Shown piece by piece: positions 12,613-24,243 of a stretch of DNA of 64,000 nucleotides. Location: positions 43,412 through 107,411 of the forward strand of contig MU867140.1 of assembly GCA_033725935.1 (NCBI GenBank), written 5' to 3'. Numbering within the stretch: the first letter of the stretch is position 1; every line of letters starts with the position of its first letter. The stretch is from Cladorrhinum sp. PSN259 (taxonomy: Eukaryota; Ascomycota; Sordariomycetes; Sordariales; Podosporaceae). The translations under genes and the position numbers were made by a program. The notes beneath the pieces are model-generated. The model saw only the letters and a program-made list of their open reading frames with translations. It did not search any database and had not been told where the DNA came from.

Positions 12613-14200
12613 TCAAACGGCATCCATCGTTGCTCTAGTAGTTAATTGTTCATTCTTGTTGCCCAACTTTGATATTTGCAGGAAGGCATCAACGCCGTAT
12701 CCTTCTAGGCTGTGAAGTGAAAGGCTTCCAGCCCAGTACTCAGCGTACACGCGGCATAGTGGCAATGCCATGCCGAGGCGGAGGTTAGGAGGGCGCTTAG
12801 AGAGCGAGGCGAGAGAGCTCGTGAGGTCGGTCCCCTCTAGACCGTTTCCGTTTACACTGCCGTTAGGCGACTGGGTTTCTCCTTCCTCTTCTTTCTCACT
12901 ATGAGTGTCGTTGAAAGCCGCATGCGGTTCGTCAACCTGCCGCAACTCCTGCATCGTGGCTGCCATCTTAGGCACTTGGGTAAGGTTCGATAAAATTTCC
13001 TGGCTTGCTGGACCTTTACTGAATGACCAGAGGTATGGGAGGCTTTCCCTGGGTATGCCACCGCCCTGGTCGGAAATTCGAATGATGACATGCTGGTTAC
13101 TCTCGCAGACAGTCACTTGGATGGGAGGTGGTTTCTTGTCCGTGCTTTTGCCGTTTCGTCTAAGGTGTTGTTCCGCCACGGATTGGACAGAGTTGCGCAG
13201 AAGCTCGCCTACTATATACTGAAGATGAGAAAGGATGTAAGGAAAACTGGCATCGAGGTGGCCATCGATTTGTATCTCTGGGAGGACGACATCAGGGCCG
13301 TAAGCCTGCCGGAGGATCTTGAGGACTGCATCGCCGCATTTGGTGATTACGTCCTTGGCTATGCACTTGAGGAATACATGCCCAATGACTTCAGTCTCGG
13401 AGAGTCTAGCTCCGGGTGAGAACCAAGGGGCATGGAATGTGTCAGTGAGAGCCAAGTGTTGTTCTGCTATTACTCTACGAGAGATGCGCTGTTCGGAGTG
13501 TTAGTGAAACGGAGAATAAGACGGAAGAGGGGAGGTAACAAACAGATCTGAGAATTGTATTCATAAACTTGTCAAGCTCAGCGGCCCCCATGAGGCCGTT
13601 ACACTCGAGGATCCCCCTGGCCAGCTTGGGAATCACAGTCAAGTGAGCCTTGAGCATCTCGCGGATAGTTGCACAATACTGGTCATTGTCATCAAGAGTC
13701 TTGATTTCCTTGACCTTCCGGAACGTATCAAAAGCTGTATAATATAAATCGTATACTTCGTTGAAATGTGGATTTGTGGTGACAACAAATGGGAGCTGCT
13801 GCATGTCACGGATTCTATGTGAAATTCTGACAGGCAGTTCTGTTCGCACATAGTTGGCAGAACTGATGAGCCTCGACTCTGTCAAGGACCGGCCGAACAC
13901 CATGAGCTGCCGAAGACTTATAGGGCGAGCTTCCCGTGCAACCCATCTGCAATCGTGATAGTGATGGTAAGCATATATTCAGTGAAAGACAGTAGCTGGC
14001 TTGACATACTCATCCAGGACTGATTGTGGGCGCCATTTCGGACTACTGTCTGAGTGCCATGGGCGGGTTTGTCGCTGATCCGGTAGCTGTCCTCGTGCCG
14101 CAACAGCATACTGGCCCAGTCTGAACAGCCATTTTGTCCTACTCGTTCTGCTCATCAACCGGAGGGGCGCCGCAGCATGTTGAAGCGAGAAGCGCGACAT
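12613..14200 (-). CDS. Mitochondrial pyruvate/branched-chain 2-oxoacid dehydrogenase kinase family protein
   Basis: Predicted 489-aa protein kinase of the PDK/BCKDK family, which phosphorylates the E1 subunit of 2-oxoacid dehydrogenase complexes in the mitochondrial matrix. Minus-strand exons are 14200-14010, 13946-13544 and 13488-12613. The first 45 residues are Arg/Ser-rich with few acids, consistent with a mitochondrial presequence. Next come the helical-bundle blocks ISLRQLMVFGRS, ANYVRTELPVRISHRIRDMQ and RISRRVIAEQHLAL. The GHKL ATPase domain shows the N-box ELLRNSVQ, the G1 box ISDQGGGIPRE and the G2-like GMALPLCRVYAEYWAG with SLEGYGVDAFLQI. An acidic low-complexity insert of roughly 50 residues (HSEKEEEGETQSPNGSVNG and onward) sits at the ATP-lid position. 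Yeast has two such kinases (Pkp1, Pkp2); I cannot decide which this is. Confidence 0.92.
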
Positions 14201-15224
14201 GCTGACGATGCCATGCGATATCGGAGTTGGCGTGTTTTGGATTTTTAAATAGGTGGATGTTGGAAAGAGTTTACATTTGCGGATGGGGCACCTGCAAGAA
14301 CGGCTACAATTCTCAGACTGCTTCCTGTTGCCGGCAATGTATGCGTACACTCATCACATTCTTGCAGGAGCATGAAAGCAGCATCTTCTGATGTCGCGCC
14401 TGCAGAGCACTGTTGCAAGCACCATTGGAGGGGCAAGGACGCAGCTTGGAGTCACAGTGGAAGGCGCGGACCAAGCTTTCTACTCTGTTGGTTCTTGACT
14501 TTCTTACCCCACATCATTTCCACGCCTGGAAGCGGATCGTTTTGAGCATGAAAAGTGGAGAATATCTTTTCCTTGTGACAGTTAGCCAACGGCTCTCACT
14601 ACATACCACTGGACGACCACATATGTGCCACATCGATGGTATGATCATGTTTCTGCGGATTGCTCCAAGTTGTATGTTAAGATATCAGGAACCTTCTACT
14701 TGTAAACCAAGAATCATAACCAACCACGTTTTTGATATCGTTGATGTTTACTCGAACGCTCTTGCTTCAGCAGCAAGGTTACCTGTCTGGTCTGTTACCC
14801 TGAACGCCCTCCATCATGAGTTGGGCAAAACGGCGACAAGATCGTCAAGCCGAGATAGCCGTGATGCTTCGGACCCGTCCCGGTTTGGGGAATAGTCTTG
14901 TTATGGTTGGCATATTGCTCTAGAGTATGGAATCTGACAGGGGATTGTTTAATTTGATGATACTCTAAACAATGACAAGCGCCTTTTGTCATTCAATAAC
15001 TCATTTGATCCAGTTGTGCTTAAAGTTTTCAAGTGATGCTCATCTGAAGAGTATTCTGCTGTAGTAAACTGTTGCAGCAGGTAAAAATCTCTGACTGATC
15101 ACTGAAAATTCTTGATTTCTTGATTCGTTGATCAAGTCAGCAACTCTTACAGTCGCCATCACTCAAGGCCATTCTCAGAGTTCTTTAACCTCACTCGCAA
15201 CACCACATCAAACCACATCTCGCG
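14201..15224. other. Divergent intergenic region between mitochondrial kinase and small secreted protein genes
   Basis: The 1.0-kb spacer carries promoters for both flanking genes. A 160-codon open frame at 14413-14895 has no ATG at its start and no recognisable block, so it is not called as a gene. Confidence 0.45.
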
Positions 15225-15713
15225 ATGGCTCTCCTGCTATTTCTGCTAGCTGTTCTGCTTCAGCTAGCTGCTGGCCTACCTGCAACACCCGTCTCTGCTG
15301 TGGTCGCAACAGCAGCTTCCGGTCAGTCCGCCGGTGGAGTCACTTGCTCGCCATTGCCCTACCTTAACAAGCCTGATGAATGCCATGTAGTCATTGACCA
15401 GTTCAAGTGTACGTAATCAACACCTTATTCCCTCTCCAATTTTCGCCCACTCACATCAAGGTTCTGCACAGAGTATAACAAAAATGGCAACACCATCAAC
15501 CTACAGCCAAGAACCTGCGCCTATGGAAAATATGGCGCTTGCAATGGAGAGCTTTGCAACAATGATTATCATCAGGCGGTGATGGTTGACCAGAACGATT
15601 TGGCTTTTCAAATCACCGTCAACCTCTATGACCGGTGCATCATCAGCCATCATTATGGCAACTGGACAACCGACAACCCTCTGGTCTGGTTCCAGTTCTG
15701 GGGATACAGCTAA
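15225..15713 (+). CDS. Small secreted cysteine-containing protein (unknown function)
   Basis: Predicted 144-aa protein from two exons, 15225-15406 and 15461-15713. The N-terminus MALLLFLLAVLLQLAAGLPA is a clear signal peptide. The mature part holds seven Cys (contexts VTCSP, DECHV, KFCTE, RTCAY, GACNG, ELCNN, DRCII) and ends in an aromatic-rich stretch, NPLVWFQFWGYS. The intron 15407-15460 was chosen because, of the splice pairs tried, only the GTGTAC donor with the CAAG acceptor keeps the long downstream frame open to its TAA at 15711; the alternatives give immediate stops. The gene stands alone, over 1 kb from both neighbours. I do not recognise the family. Size, export signal and Cys content are those of fungal small secreted or effector-like proteins, but function is unknown. 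Confidence 0.72.
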
Positions 15714-17063
15714 ATCATCGAGTTAGCTTGATTCTCAGAAGGAAGTCAAAAGGTGGAATTTTCTGGCAGATATCTCATTATCACAGATAGACAGCCATGC
15801 TGGAGACGGGGGATTCCAAGGATCTGGGAAAGATACAGAATGCTACCATGAAAAACGAATAAATCCGGTGCTACTGGCTTCCGTTTGCTTGTGCTGTTAA
15901 AGGCAAACATCATTCTTGGGTGATGAACACTACAGATCGACCGCTTGGTGTATCCATGGCAGCAACCTTGAAGTAGTGTAACGGTGACCCAAATGATGAT
16001 CTAGGCTGTGGTCATAGAATTTTGTGGTTACTAATTTCAAACCACAGACCCAGTGTGTCACATGCGGTGGGCAGTTTTTAGTGAATTGGTAACTCGTGGA
16101 TTTCGCGATAAGTAGCCGTAAAAAGAGACGGAATAAGAGCTCTTTGTAAGGGAATGAGAGAAATCTCATTTGATAAAGGTGAGAGGATTTGAGGGGAACT
16201 CTTTAATTCACAAGACGAGGTGTCAGTTGCTTGCTTGGTGGACACTTCCCCACGTCATTGGTTCTGCTAAAAGGTACCTAATGCGGGGCTGTGAAGCCCG
16301 CCTAAGATTGCTGCATTCGGGTGCTTGCTTCAAGTACCGGTTTAACTTGAGCCAAAGACGTGGCTCAGCGAGGATGAGGGCTGTTTCTTCGCCTTCTTCG
16401 ATATCCCACGTTCCTTCTTGGACAGCCATCTCAAAAAACAGTCTTGAAAGAAGCCGTTCGAGCCTCGATCCTCCTGACGCTAGACTGACCTTTTCTTGGC
16501 CCCTTCCATCCGTATTTGCCCGCACCACAGAGTCCCTTCCACTTTGCCGGATCGCCCGACGACAGTGACGCCGTCAGCCCTGCTAACTCTCCCCACCAAG
16601 CACCCAAGTAGCGGGTTAGAGCCTTGGAGCTCTCTCCTGCCGTTCCCGACGCCTGTCGCCTGTCCCGTCGTCTGTCTGTCGCCTGTCTACAGGCCTGCTT
16701 CTATTCCCCTCGCCAACATCCACAGTCCCAAGCTCCTACCTTCTTGAGACAACTCTTCTTGTTGCTTCAAAGAATAGGGAGAAAAATGGTAAGCTTTACA
16801 CAACAAAATTGCTACCTGGCCGCCTGACCCCCTTCCCCTCTACAAAATCAATCACTTCCATCGCTCCCAGGTTGTTTTGCAACACAACCATTTCTTCCCT
16901 TTTATCAGTTTCCAAGTATTCAGGGCACTAAGGGGTGGGCAGTTCGCCGCCCCTCAATCCTCTGTCCTGTGCTCGCAAAAATACCCAACTCGACTCTCTT
17001 CTTTGCACTTCCGCCAAAAAGTTCACCATCGTCCTCGGCCTTCAACCTTGGAACCTTGGAACC
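15714..17063. promoter_or_regulatory. Upstream region and long 5' leader of the USP7-like gene
   Basis: The 1.35 kb holds the 3' flank of the small secreted gene and the promoter and leader of the deubiquitinase gene. The last 500 bp are pyrimidine-rich. A plausible leader intron runs from 16789 (GTAAGC donor, directly after an ATG) to the CCCAG acceptor ending at 16870. No protein gene is supported. Confidence 0.45.
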
Positions 17064-20000
17064 ATGGCCGGCACTCACAATAATGACGACCCGCCAACCG
17101 GCGGATTTGCTGACATGTCGCTCCAGGACGAGAACAGCATTCTCGACACGTCGTCGCCAAATGGGATGCTCGTTGACCAGCCCGAGGAGCATATCGTTGA
17201 ACCGAACGGCACCGAATCCGAAGATGTTGCTATTATCAACCCCGAGAGCATGGACATCGATGCCCCCGTGGCCACTGACTGTATGTTCCGCCGTCGCCAT
17301 CCCCGCTCCCTACCCCATCGCATTTTGGTGTTGACTTTGGTGCAGCTGAGGCTATGAAGGAGCTCGTGCTCCCGCCTTTGGTTGAAGAGCCCCGAATCCT
17401 TGAAGACGTTGTCAGTACATGGGAAGTCGAGGGTTGGCGTGCTATGAATAAGAAAGAGCGCGGCCCTGTGTTCCAGGCTGGCGGATATCCATGGTGAGAT
17501 TATGCTACTTTGTTTCGTCAAGTTCAACACTTGTCTAACCACGGGCTAGGCGGATTCTTTTGTTCCCACATGGCAACAATGTCCTCGATCAATGTTCAAT
17601 CTACCTCGAGCATGGCTTCGAGCCAAACAAAGTACCGGAGAACTGGAGCTGCTGTGTACAATTTTCGCTTGTACTATATAACCGGAACGACCCTTCCATA
17701 TTCTTTCACCACACTGCCCACCATCGCTTTACTAAGGAGGAGAGCGATTGGGGATTCACACGGTTTCTCGAATTCCGCAAGATGTTCAATATTGCATGGG
17801 AAGGTTCCGATCGGCCACTCGTCGAGAATGACTCGGCCAACATCAGTGCCTTTGTCAGGGTGGTAGAGGACGAGACGGGTGTCCTATGGCACAACTTCAA
17901 CAACTACGATTCCAAGAAAGAGACTGGCTATGTTGGTCTGAAGAATCAAGGCGCTACATGCTATCTTAACTCGCTTCTGCAGTCACTATACTTCACAAAT
18001 GCTTTCCGCAAGGCCATATACAGCATCCCTACCGAAACGAACGAAAATATGGACAACAGTGCTTATACTTTGCAAAGATTATTTTACCAATTGCAAACTT
18101 CGCCAGCAGCTGTTGGTACCAATGAGCTGACCAAGTCCTTTGGCTGGGAAACACGGCATATTTTCGAACAACAAGACGTGCAAGAACTGTCTCGCAAACT
18201 GATGGAGCGGATGGAGGAGAAGATGAAGGGTACCGAGTTCGAGAAGGTGCTCCCCCAGATGTTCAGCGGCAAAATCAAGACCTACATTTCGTGCATAAAC
18301 GTTCCCTATGAGTCTAGCCGCGTCGAGGACTTTTGGGACGTCCAGCTCAACGTCAGCGGCAACGAGAACCTGCTGGACAGCTTTCAAGATTACATCCAGG
18401 TGGAGAAACTAGATGGCGAAAATCAGTACTTTGCCGGAGACGAGTACAAACTTCAAGATGCCAACAAGGGCGTCATCTTCATGGGATTCCCGGACGTTCT
18501 TCACCTGCAGCTCAAGCGCTTCGAGTACAACATCGAGAAAGACATGATGATGAAAATCAACGACCGATACGAGTTCCCTGAGGCGTTCGATGCTTCTCTT
18601 TATCTGGAAAAGGACGCCGAGAGATCCGAATCCTGGGAATACGAGCTCCATGGTGTGCTGGTACATAGCGGTGATCTTAACGCGGGCCACTACTACGCCT
18701 TCTTGAAGCCTCAGAAGGATGGTTGGTGGTATAAATATGACGACGACAAAGTGACCAAGGCGACGAAACGTGAAGTCCTCGAGGAGAATTTCGGTGGCCC
18801 TTATAAGACACCTGGCGGCCAGCTCCGGCTCTCTCAGAAAAAGGCGCCCGTGATGCGGCCTAACAGCGCATACATGCTGGTTTACATTCGCAAGTCGAGA
18901 TTAGACAAGATTCTCTGCCCAGTGACAGAAAACGATGCTCCCGAACATCTTCAGCGAAGATTCGAGGAGGAACTTGCTGCTCGTGAGGCCCGGCGCAGGG
19001 AGAGGGAAGAGCAGCACCTGTACCTCAACGTCAAGGTTATTACGGAACAAACCTTCCAAGCCCACGGGGGCACTGACCTCACGAGCTTCGATCAAGCTTG
19101 CGAGCAAGAATCCGGAGCTCCAAAAGTCTATCGCGTGCTGCGCACGGCAAGCATGCAAGACTTAGTGAACGAGATTGCGGCAGACCTTGGGCAAGACCCC
19201 AAACGGATCAGACTATGGGTTATGGTTAACCGTCAGAACAAGACGATCCGGCCAGACCAGCCAGTGATGGACCTGCGCCCGACAGTCGAGGAATGCTATA
19301 ACAGGGCCACCGCACATCGGGATCCAGCGCTTAGGGTGTGGGTTGAGGTTGCCGAAGAGATGCTTCCTGATGGCTCTGTTGCTTGGCCCACTTATCCTGG
19401 ACTGCCAAACGGAGTTGTTGTCAAAAATGACCTTATCTTGCTGTTTTTGAAGTGGTTTGACGTCGAGGCGCAACGCCTGAGAGGCGTGGGCCACGTGTAC
19501 ATCAGCAAAGAGAAAAAGACGGAGGACCTGATCCCCTTCATCTTGAAGAAGATGGACTGGGGTGAGAAGTTGCCGAGCGATGAGAAAATCGCTATGTGGG
19601 AGGAAATCAAGCCTAATATGATTGACGGTCTTGCATCGAAGAAAACCCTCAAAGCTTCTGAACTCGGCGACGGAGATATCATCTGCTTTCAGCGCATTGC
19701 AGAGCGCAAATCGAGATTGGCGCTCGGTGGTGGCGACAAGCAAAGCTCAAACGAAACGAGCAAATCCTTGGACCGGTTCGAGGATGCGCGTGAGTATTAC
19801 GAATTCCTGATCAACAAACGCACAGTGAGCTTTGGACCCCATCCTCAGAAATGCGATCGGGATGTATATCCCGAGTTTGAGATGGTTTTGAATACCAAGA
19901 TCAACTACGACAGACTAGCCGAGAAGGTTGGCGAGAAGTTGGCGGTTGAGCCCACACACTTGCGCTTTTACACAGTCAATTCCAGTTCACGCAACCCCAA

Positions 20001-20804
20001 GACGGCAGTCAAGCGAGGCCAACAATCTCTCGCAAACATTCTTACCCCCTCTGGATATGGTCAGTTGAACATGAACCAGATGAACGATGCGTTATATTTT
20101 GAGGTCCTTGACATGAGCCTTGCAGAGCTCGACAACAAGAAAAGCATCAAGGTCACTCTTCTGAGTGAAGGCATCACAAAGGAGGATCAGTATGATGTCC
20201 TTGTGGCCAAGAACGGCCAAGTACAGGACCTCGTCGAGTCGCTGGTCAAGAAAGCCAAGATCCCCAGTGAGGAGGAAGGAGGCCGCATTCGTATTTACGA
20301 GACCAGCAACCATAAGTTCTTTAGGGAACTAGAGAGGAACTACCCGGTTATCAGCATTAACGAATACACCATGGTAGTTGCTGAGCGCATACCATCCGAG
20401 GATGCGGAGGTCACAGATCCGAACCAATACATCTCGGCCTTCCACTACCAGGGTGAACCAAGCAAAGCTCACAGCATACCGTTCAAGTTCTTGCTCAAGG
20501 AGGGTGAGAAGTTCGTTGACACCAAGAAGCGGTTAGAGAAGCGGACGGGCATCAAGGGGAAGAGTTTCGAGAAGATCAAGTTTTCAGTTTGTCGCAGATC
20601 GCACTTCTCAAGGCCGCAATACCTTAATGATGGTGAGTTCTTTGGAGGTTGAATCCGTTGTCCCGGGTAACCAAGCTAACACGATGAATAGATGATATTC
20701 TTTGGGAGGTTGCCAGTGCATCAGATGACTTGCTTGGATTAGATCATCCAGACCGGAATCGGTCGTTGCGTAACGGTGTTGGGGATTTGTTCCTCAAGGG
20801 CTGA
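17064..20804 (+). CDS. Ubiquitin carboxyl-terminal hydrolase, USP7/Ubp15 type
   Basis: Predicted 1186-aa cysteine protease that removes ubiquitin from target proteins. Exons are 17064-17280, 17346-17493, 17550-20632 and 20692-20804. An acidic N-terminus is followed by a MATH/TRAF-like domain at about 80-220 (WEVEGWRAMNKKERGPVF, WRILLFPHGNN). The USP catalytic core is at about 245-565, with the Cys box GLKNQGATCYLNSLLQSLY (Cys near residue 255), QQDVQELSR and the His box HSGDLNAGHYYAFL near 498. The remaining 600 residues are the ubiquitin-like repeats of USP7-type enzymes (RVLRTASMQDLVNEIAADLG, YYEFLINKRTVSFGPH). The short last exon supplies the conserved tail with LGLDHPDR and LFLKG. Length and order match fungal Ubp15/USP7 enzymes. 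The cellular targets cannot be inferred. Confidence 0.95.
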
Positions 20805-21342
20805 TCGTGTCCTTCGATGGTCATGTTGAAAAAAATGGGCCTTTAAAGGCGGCAATGGTTTCTTTCTCTTTTTTCTTCGATATCATCTTTTTGCGCGTCG
20901 AGAAAGGGATTCTTTGCCGTGTCAAATTATGGATGACAGATCAGGCAATAGGGTCATATGTTTTTAGTCAGAAGGAGCATGGTGATTAAATGGTTTATCT
21001 CTATTTGGTTTTTGTTTCTTGAAAGTTTTTTTTCATTTCCCCATCAATCATGAGACAGTGGTGATTGTTACCAGTTCCTGTATACATCATATTGATACCT
21101 ACGTCAACAATACTGCCCCACCTTCCAGGTGAAGGGAAGCGGTCACTAATGGCAGAAATTATTCGGGTGCTGATAAGGAACTTGGCTTGCTGATAAAGGC
21201 GCCTCTGTCAACGAATGTTGAAACAATCCCTGCAACCTTAACCCTCTCGCTCCCTCATTGTCGACAAGGTCCCGATAGCTGTTGGCTTCCCCTGCCAGCG
21301 CTTCCGTATTGATACCTAATCAGCCGATAACCGTCAAACAAC
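20805..21342. other. Intergenic region between USP7-like and TIM22 genes
   Basis: Tandem plus-strand spacer of 538 bp, AT-rich at its left end with T-runs suited to 3' processing. No coding block is seen. Confidence 0.5.
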
Positions 21343-22128
21343 ATGAACTTCCCTGGCGGTGGTCTCGGGGGCGGCGGCGGACTTCCGGTCATGCCAACAG
21401 GTGTTGCGGCAGCGGGAAGACAGCAAGGCGCAGGTGCCGGTCCTGCTGGTCCTGGGGGGTTTGATCCAAATGATCCCAATGTGAAATGGGTATGTTTGTG
21501 GCATTTCCCTCGACTTCTTTTATGCTCCCTATTCTCGATATTCCTACTAATCAGTCATTTGCGTGTTACAGCTCTCAAACGCAATGGAATCATGCTACGT
21601 GAAGACGGTCATGTCGGGCGCCGCCGGTTTCGCATTGGGAGGAGTGTTTGGATTGTTTATGGCTTCTGTAGGTTTATTTCTTGGCCCTAGTTCTTCCTTC
21701 TTACTCGTTCCCCACATGTGTACTGATATTTGTCGTGTTTTGTATAGATGGCATACGATACCCCATACCACACAGCGGGCGCTGGTCTCCCCGGGGCACC
21801 CGGCGTCCCAGGCGCAGCAGCCAAAGACCTTACTTCTCTACCTCTTCGTCGACAAGTCGCAATCGGTTTCAAGGATATGGGTGCTCGCTCGTGGAGCACG
21901 GCAAAGAACTTTGGCGCGGTCGGTGCGTTGTTCAGCGGTATCGAGTGCGGTATCGAGGGTTTGAGGGCGAAGAATGACTTGACGAACGGTGTGGCTGCTG
22001 GGTGTCTTACCGGTGGCATTCTGGCGAGGAATGGTGGCCCCCAGGCTGCGGCAATTGGATGTGCGGGTTTTGCGGCGTTTAGTGCTGCCATTGATGCTTG
22101 GATGCGGATGCCCAAGGATGAGGATTGA
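21343..22128 (+). CDS. tim22: Mitochondrial import inner membrane translocase subunit TIM22
   Basis: Predicted 207-aa channel subunit of the carrier translocase, inserting multispanning proteins into the inner mitochondrial membrane. Exons are 21343-21489, 21572-21667 and 21748-22128; introns are 82 and 80 nt and in phase 0. The N-terminus is Gly/Pro-rich. It is followed by MESCYVKTVMSGAAGFALGG (first membrane segment), the family motif DMGARSWSTAKNFGAVGALF, then GIECGIEGLRAKNDLTNGVA and TGGILARNGGPQAAAIGCAG. Four hydrophobic segments rich in small residues fit the Tim17/22/23 fold. Conserved Cys residues in the first and second segments match the disulphide known in Tim22. Length is in the normal range. 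Confidence 0.95.
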
Positions 22129-22731
22129 GTTTGAGGAGTTTGAAGGTGGGAAGCGGGAATTGTATCATATTGTATTGTGGTTTTGGGCTGTCTCTGATCT
22201 TTGCATGCCGAAGGGTGCTGATTGAGGGTGTACGGAAGAGCTGGCTGCTGAACAGAGAGAGGACACACAGAGACATAGAAGGGGATTTCATCCATGGCAT
22301 TGGCGTTTGGTTGGGATGGCTGTTTTGTATTACATTTTTTTTGAGGGTTCAAGGGCGGACATAAAGGGTACAATCTCCCACGTATTGCTAAAAGCAAGGG
22401 TTTGATAGACTTGTCGGTGATGTTAGGAGGGTATATCAACGCTATTTAGCAGTATATACAAGACATCTCTGCTTCAATCCACCGGGTCGTTTCACAAGAG
22501 GTGCGTAAATCTGCCTGAGTGACATATGACTAAATGACTACCATTGCATTGTGTTAAAAAGGAGAGAAGATCAAATAAGCACACTGTCCTGGTCCAATCC
22601 ACCCATTTCAAACCATATGATTGACTCATAACTACTAAAAGAAAGCCGTTATCCCGTATTTCATCGTTTCTCTGAAAATATCATTGCCCGCTTTGTTTCT
22701 CAACAATCCACCACCCGCCCCTCTCCTATTC
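22129..22731. other. Convergent 3' region between TIM22 and GH16-like genes
   Basis: The 603 bp between two converging genes are AT-rich and contain no supported gene. A 250-codon minus-strand frame overlaps TIM22 and is treated as a shadow. Confidence 0.5.
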
Positions 22732-24243
22732 TCAATATGAAGCAGCTCGGTAGATCTGGAACCCATTAAACTCCCAATAAGTATTATCAAAAGCCGATGC
22801 GTTCTGAGCAACATATCCTTGGCAGGTGGTTCCAGGGTTTTGCACTAAGTCATTGGTGGTCAGTTCATCAGGTGGTCATTATATCTTGCACTGCTGAAGA
22901 ACAGCGAAGGAAACAAAGTAACTTACCAAAACAACCATCACCTTCAGTCCACCTATATGGTGCAGGGGACCCACAGAAACCAATATTCACAATGATTCGC
23001 TGGTTCTTGAAGTGATCGCCAATGTTGCAGTTGGTATTTGGGTAATCCGCCATCGGGGGACCCCATTTGCTCGGGTTGGGGTTCTTTTGGTGACCGTCTC
23101 CGACCAGCGAGATATCGTCAGGGATGTTGTCCCTGCTGAACTGCCAGATCCTGATGCCTTCGTTGCGGTACTCCATAGCCATGATGCCGCCACCCGCATT
23201 GTTGAAGTTGGGACCGATGGTGTAGGTATTCTCCTTTTGCTTGAAGCTCCAGGCCTGGCTGAAGCAGCCGTTGAAGCTTTCTGACGAGTAGTCGCAGTGC
23301 GTGGTGATCTGCGAGCCTTTCATCTTGCGTTTAACTCCTCCCACGTTGCAGTTGGCACTGGTGTAAAGGTTCATCCAGTTGATGTGGTCACCGTGGTAGC
23401 CCCTCATGACGCCGATCTCGCCGTTCTCAGGCCAGTTATCGGGACTAAAATTAGGAGAGGAGGTTAGCTGGAATGAATAGTGGAAAGGGCAAGGCTAAGG
23501 AGAAAGTAAAGAACATACTCAGCTAGCCAAAGAGCGGGCTGGCTGCCACAACCATAAGGTGTGTGCTTGACATCAAAGATGAAGAGGCCGGGGCCGTATT
23601 GGTTCTTGGAGTGAAGGCGGATCGAGCGGCGGCCATTCTCGGCGTCAAGCGAGTTGTCGGCGCGGAGCACGACGGAGGTAGTGTGGCCGTTGTCGGTCTT
23701 GACATAAGCAAGGTTCTGGAAAATGTTAGATGGGAGTGAGAAGCAGGTAATCGTGAGAAAGACCGGACTTACACGACGGAGTGCCTCCTCTTGTGATGTG
23801 TATTGGACGAATCCATTGGCTGGGTCCTCTCCATCAAAGTACTCGAACTTGTCAAGAAACTCGCTGGGCTGGTCTTGGGAAGAAAGACAACGTCAGAACA
23901 ACCCATCTCACAAAAAGATGCTCAGAGACAGCAACTTACATTCCTCCATGATTTGATATTCCAACGTGGAATACTTGGGGTAGGGGCCGTTCTTCGGGCC
24001 GATGGAGTCGTCGCTCTTCCTGGTGGCCCTAACACCACCGACGGCACCACCAACTACGATGGCAGTGAGCAGAACGCCGGAGCCTAGCCACAACCATGTC
24101 CGCCGTGACCAGGTCTTTGGAGCCAAAACAGAGCGCTTGGGAGGTGTAAAGGGAGTAACTTGAAGCTTGGGGTCGTCCATGCTCTCCTTGACGGAGGAAT
24201 AGGAGGCAAACTTTGTCTCCTCCATGGCTTTTTGTTCACCCAT
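22732..24243 (-). CDS. Membrane-anchored GH16-like protein with degenerate catalytic motif
   Basis: Predicted 410-aa type II membrane protein with a glycoside hydrolase 16 fold, related to fungal endo-1,3(4)-beta-glucanases. Minus-strand exons are 24243-23940, 23873-23773, 23715-23519, 23444-22927 and 22844-22732; all junctions are in frame. A 48-residue cytoplasmic tail precedes the membrane segment at about 49-70. The fold is shown by FLDKFEYFDGEDPANGFVQY, YGCGSQPALWL, NWPENGEIGV, the CNVGG strand, MAMEYRNEGIRIWQFSRDN, IIVNIGFC and the C-terminal YVAQNASAFDNTYWEF block. Active GH16 enzymes carry ExDxxE. Here the same six positions (210-215) read E-I-G-V-M-R, so the central Asp and the acid/base Glu are lost. 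The protein is therefore probably inactive as a hydrolase and may bind wall or storage glucan. Topology and fold are well supported; function is inferred. Confidence 0.88.

Noticed and set aside
14413..14895. 160-codon plus-strand frame between the mitochondrial kinase and the small secreted gene
   Set aside because: No ATG at its beginning, no recognisable motif and a composition like intergenic DNA.
16170..16568. 132-codon frame upstream of USP7
   Set aside because: Pyrimidine-rich leader sequence, no motif, overlapped by equally long frames on the other strand.
21687..22439. 250-codon minus-strand open frame across TIM22
   Set aside because: Overlaps a secure gene on the other strand and shows no family block.
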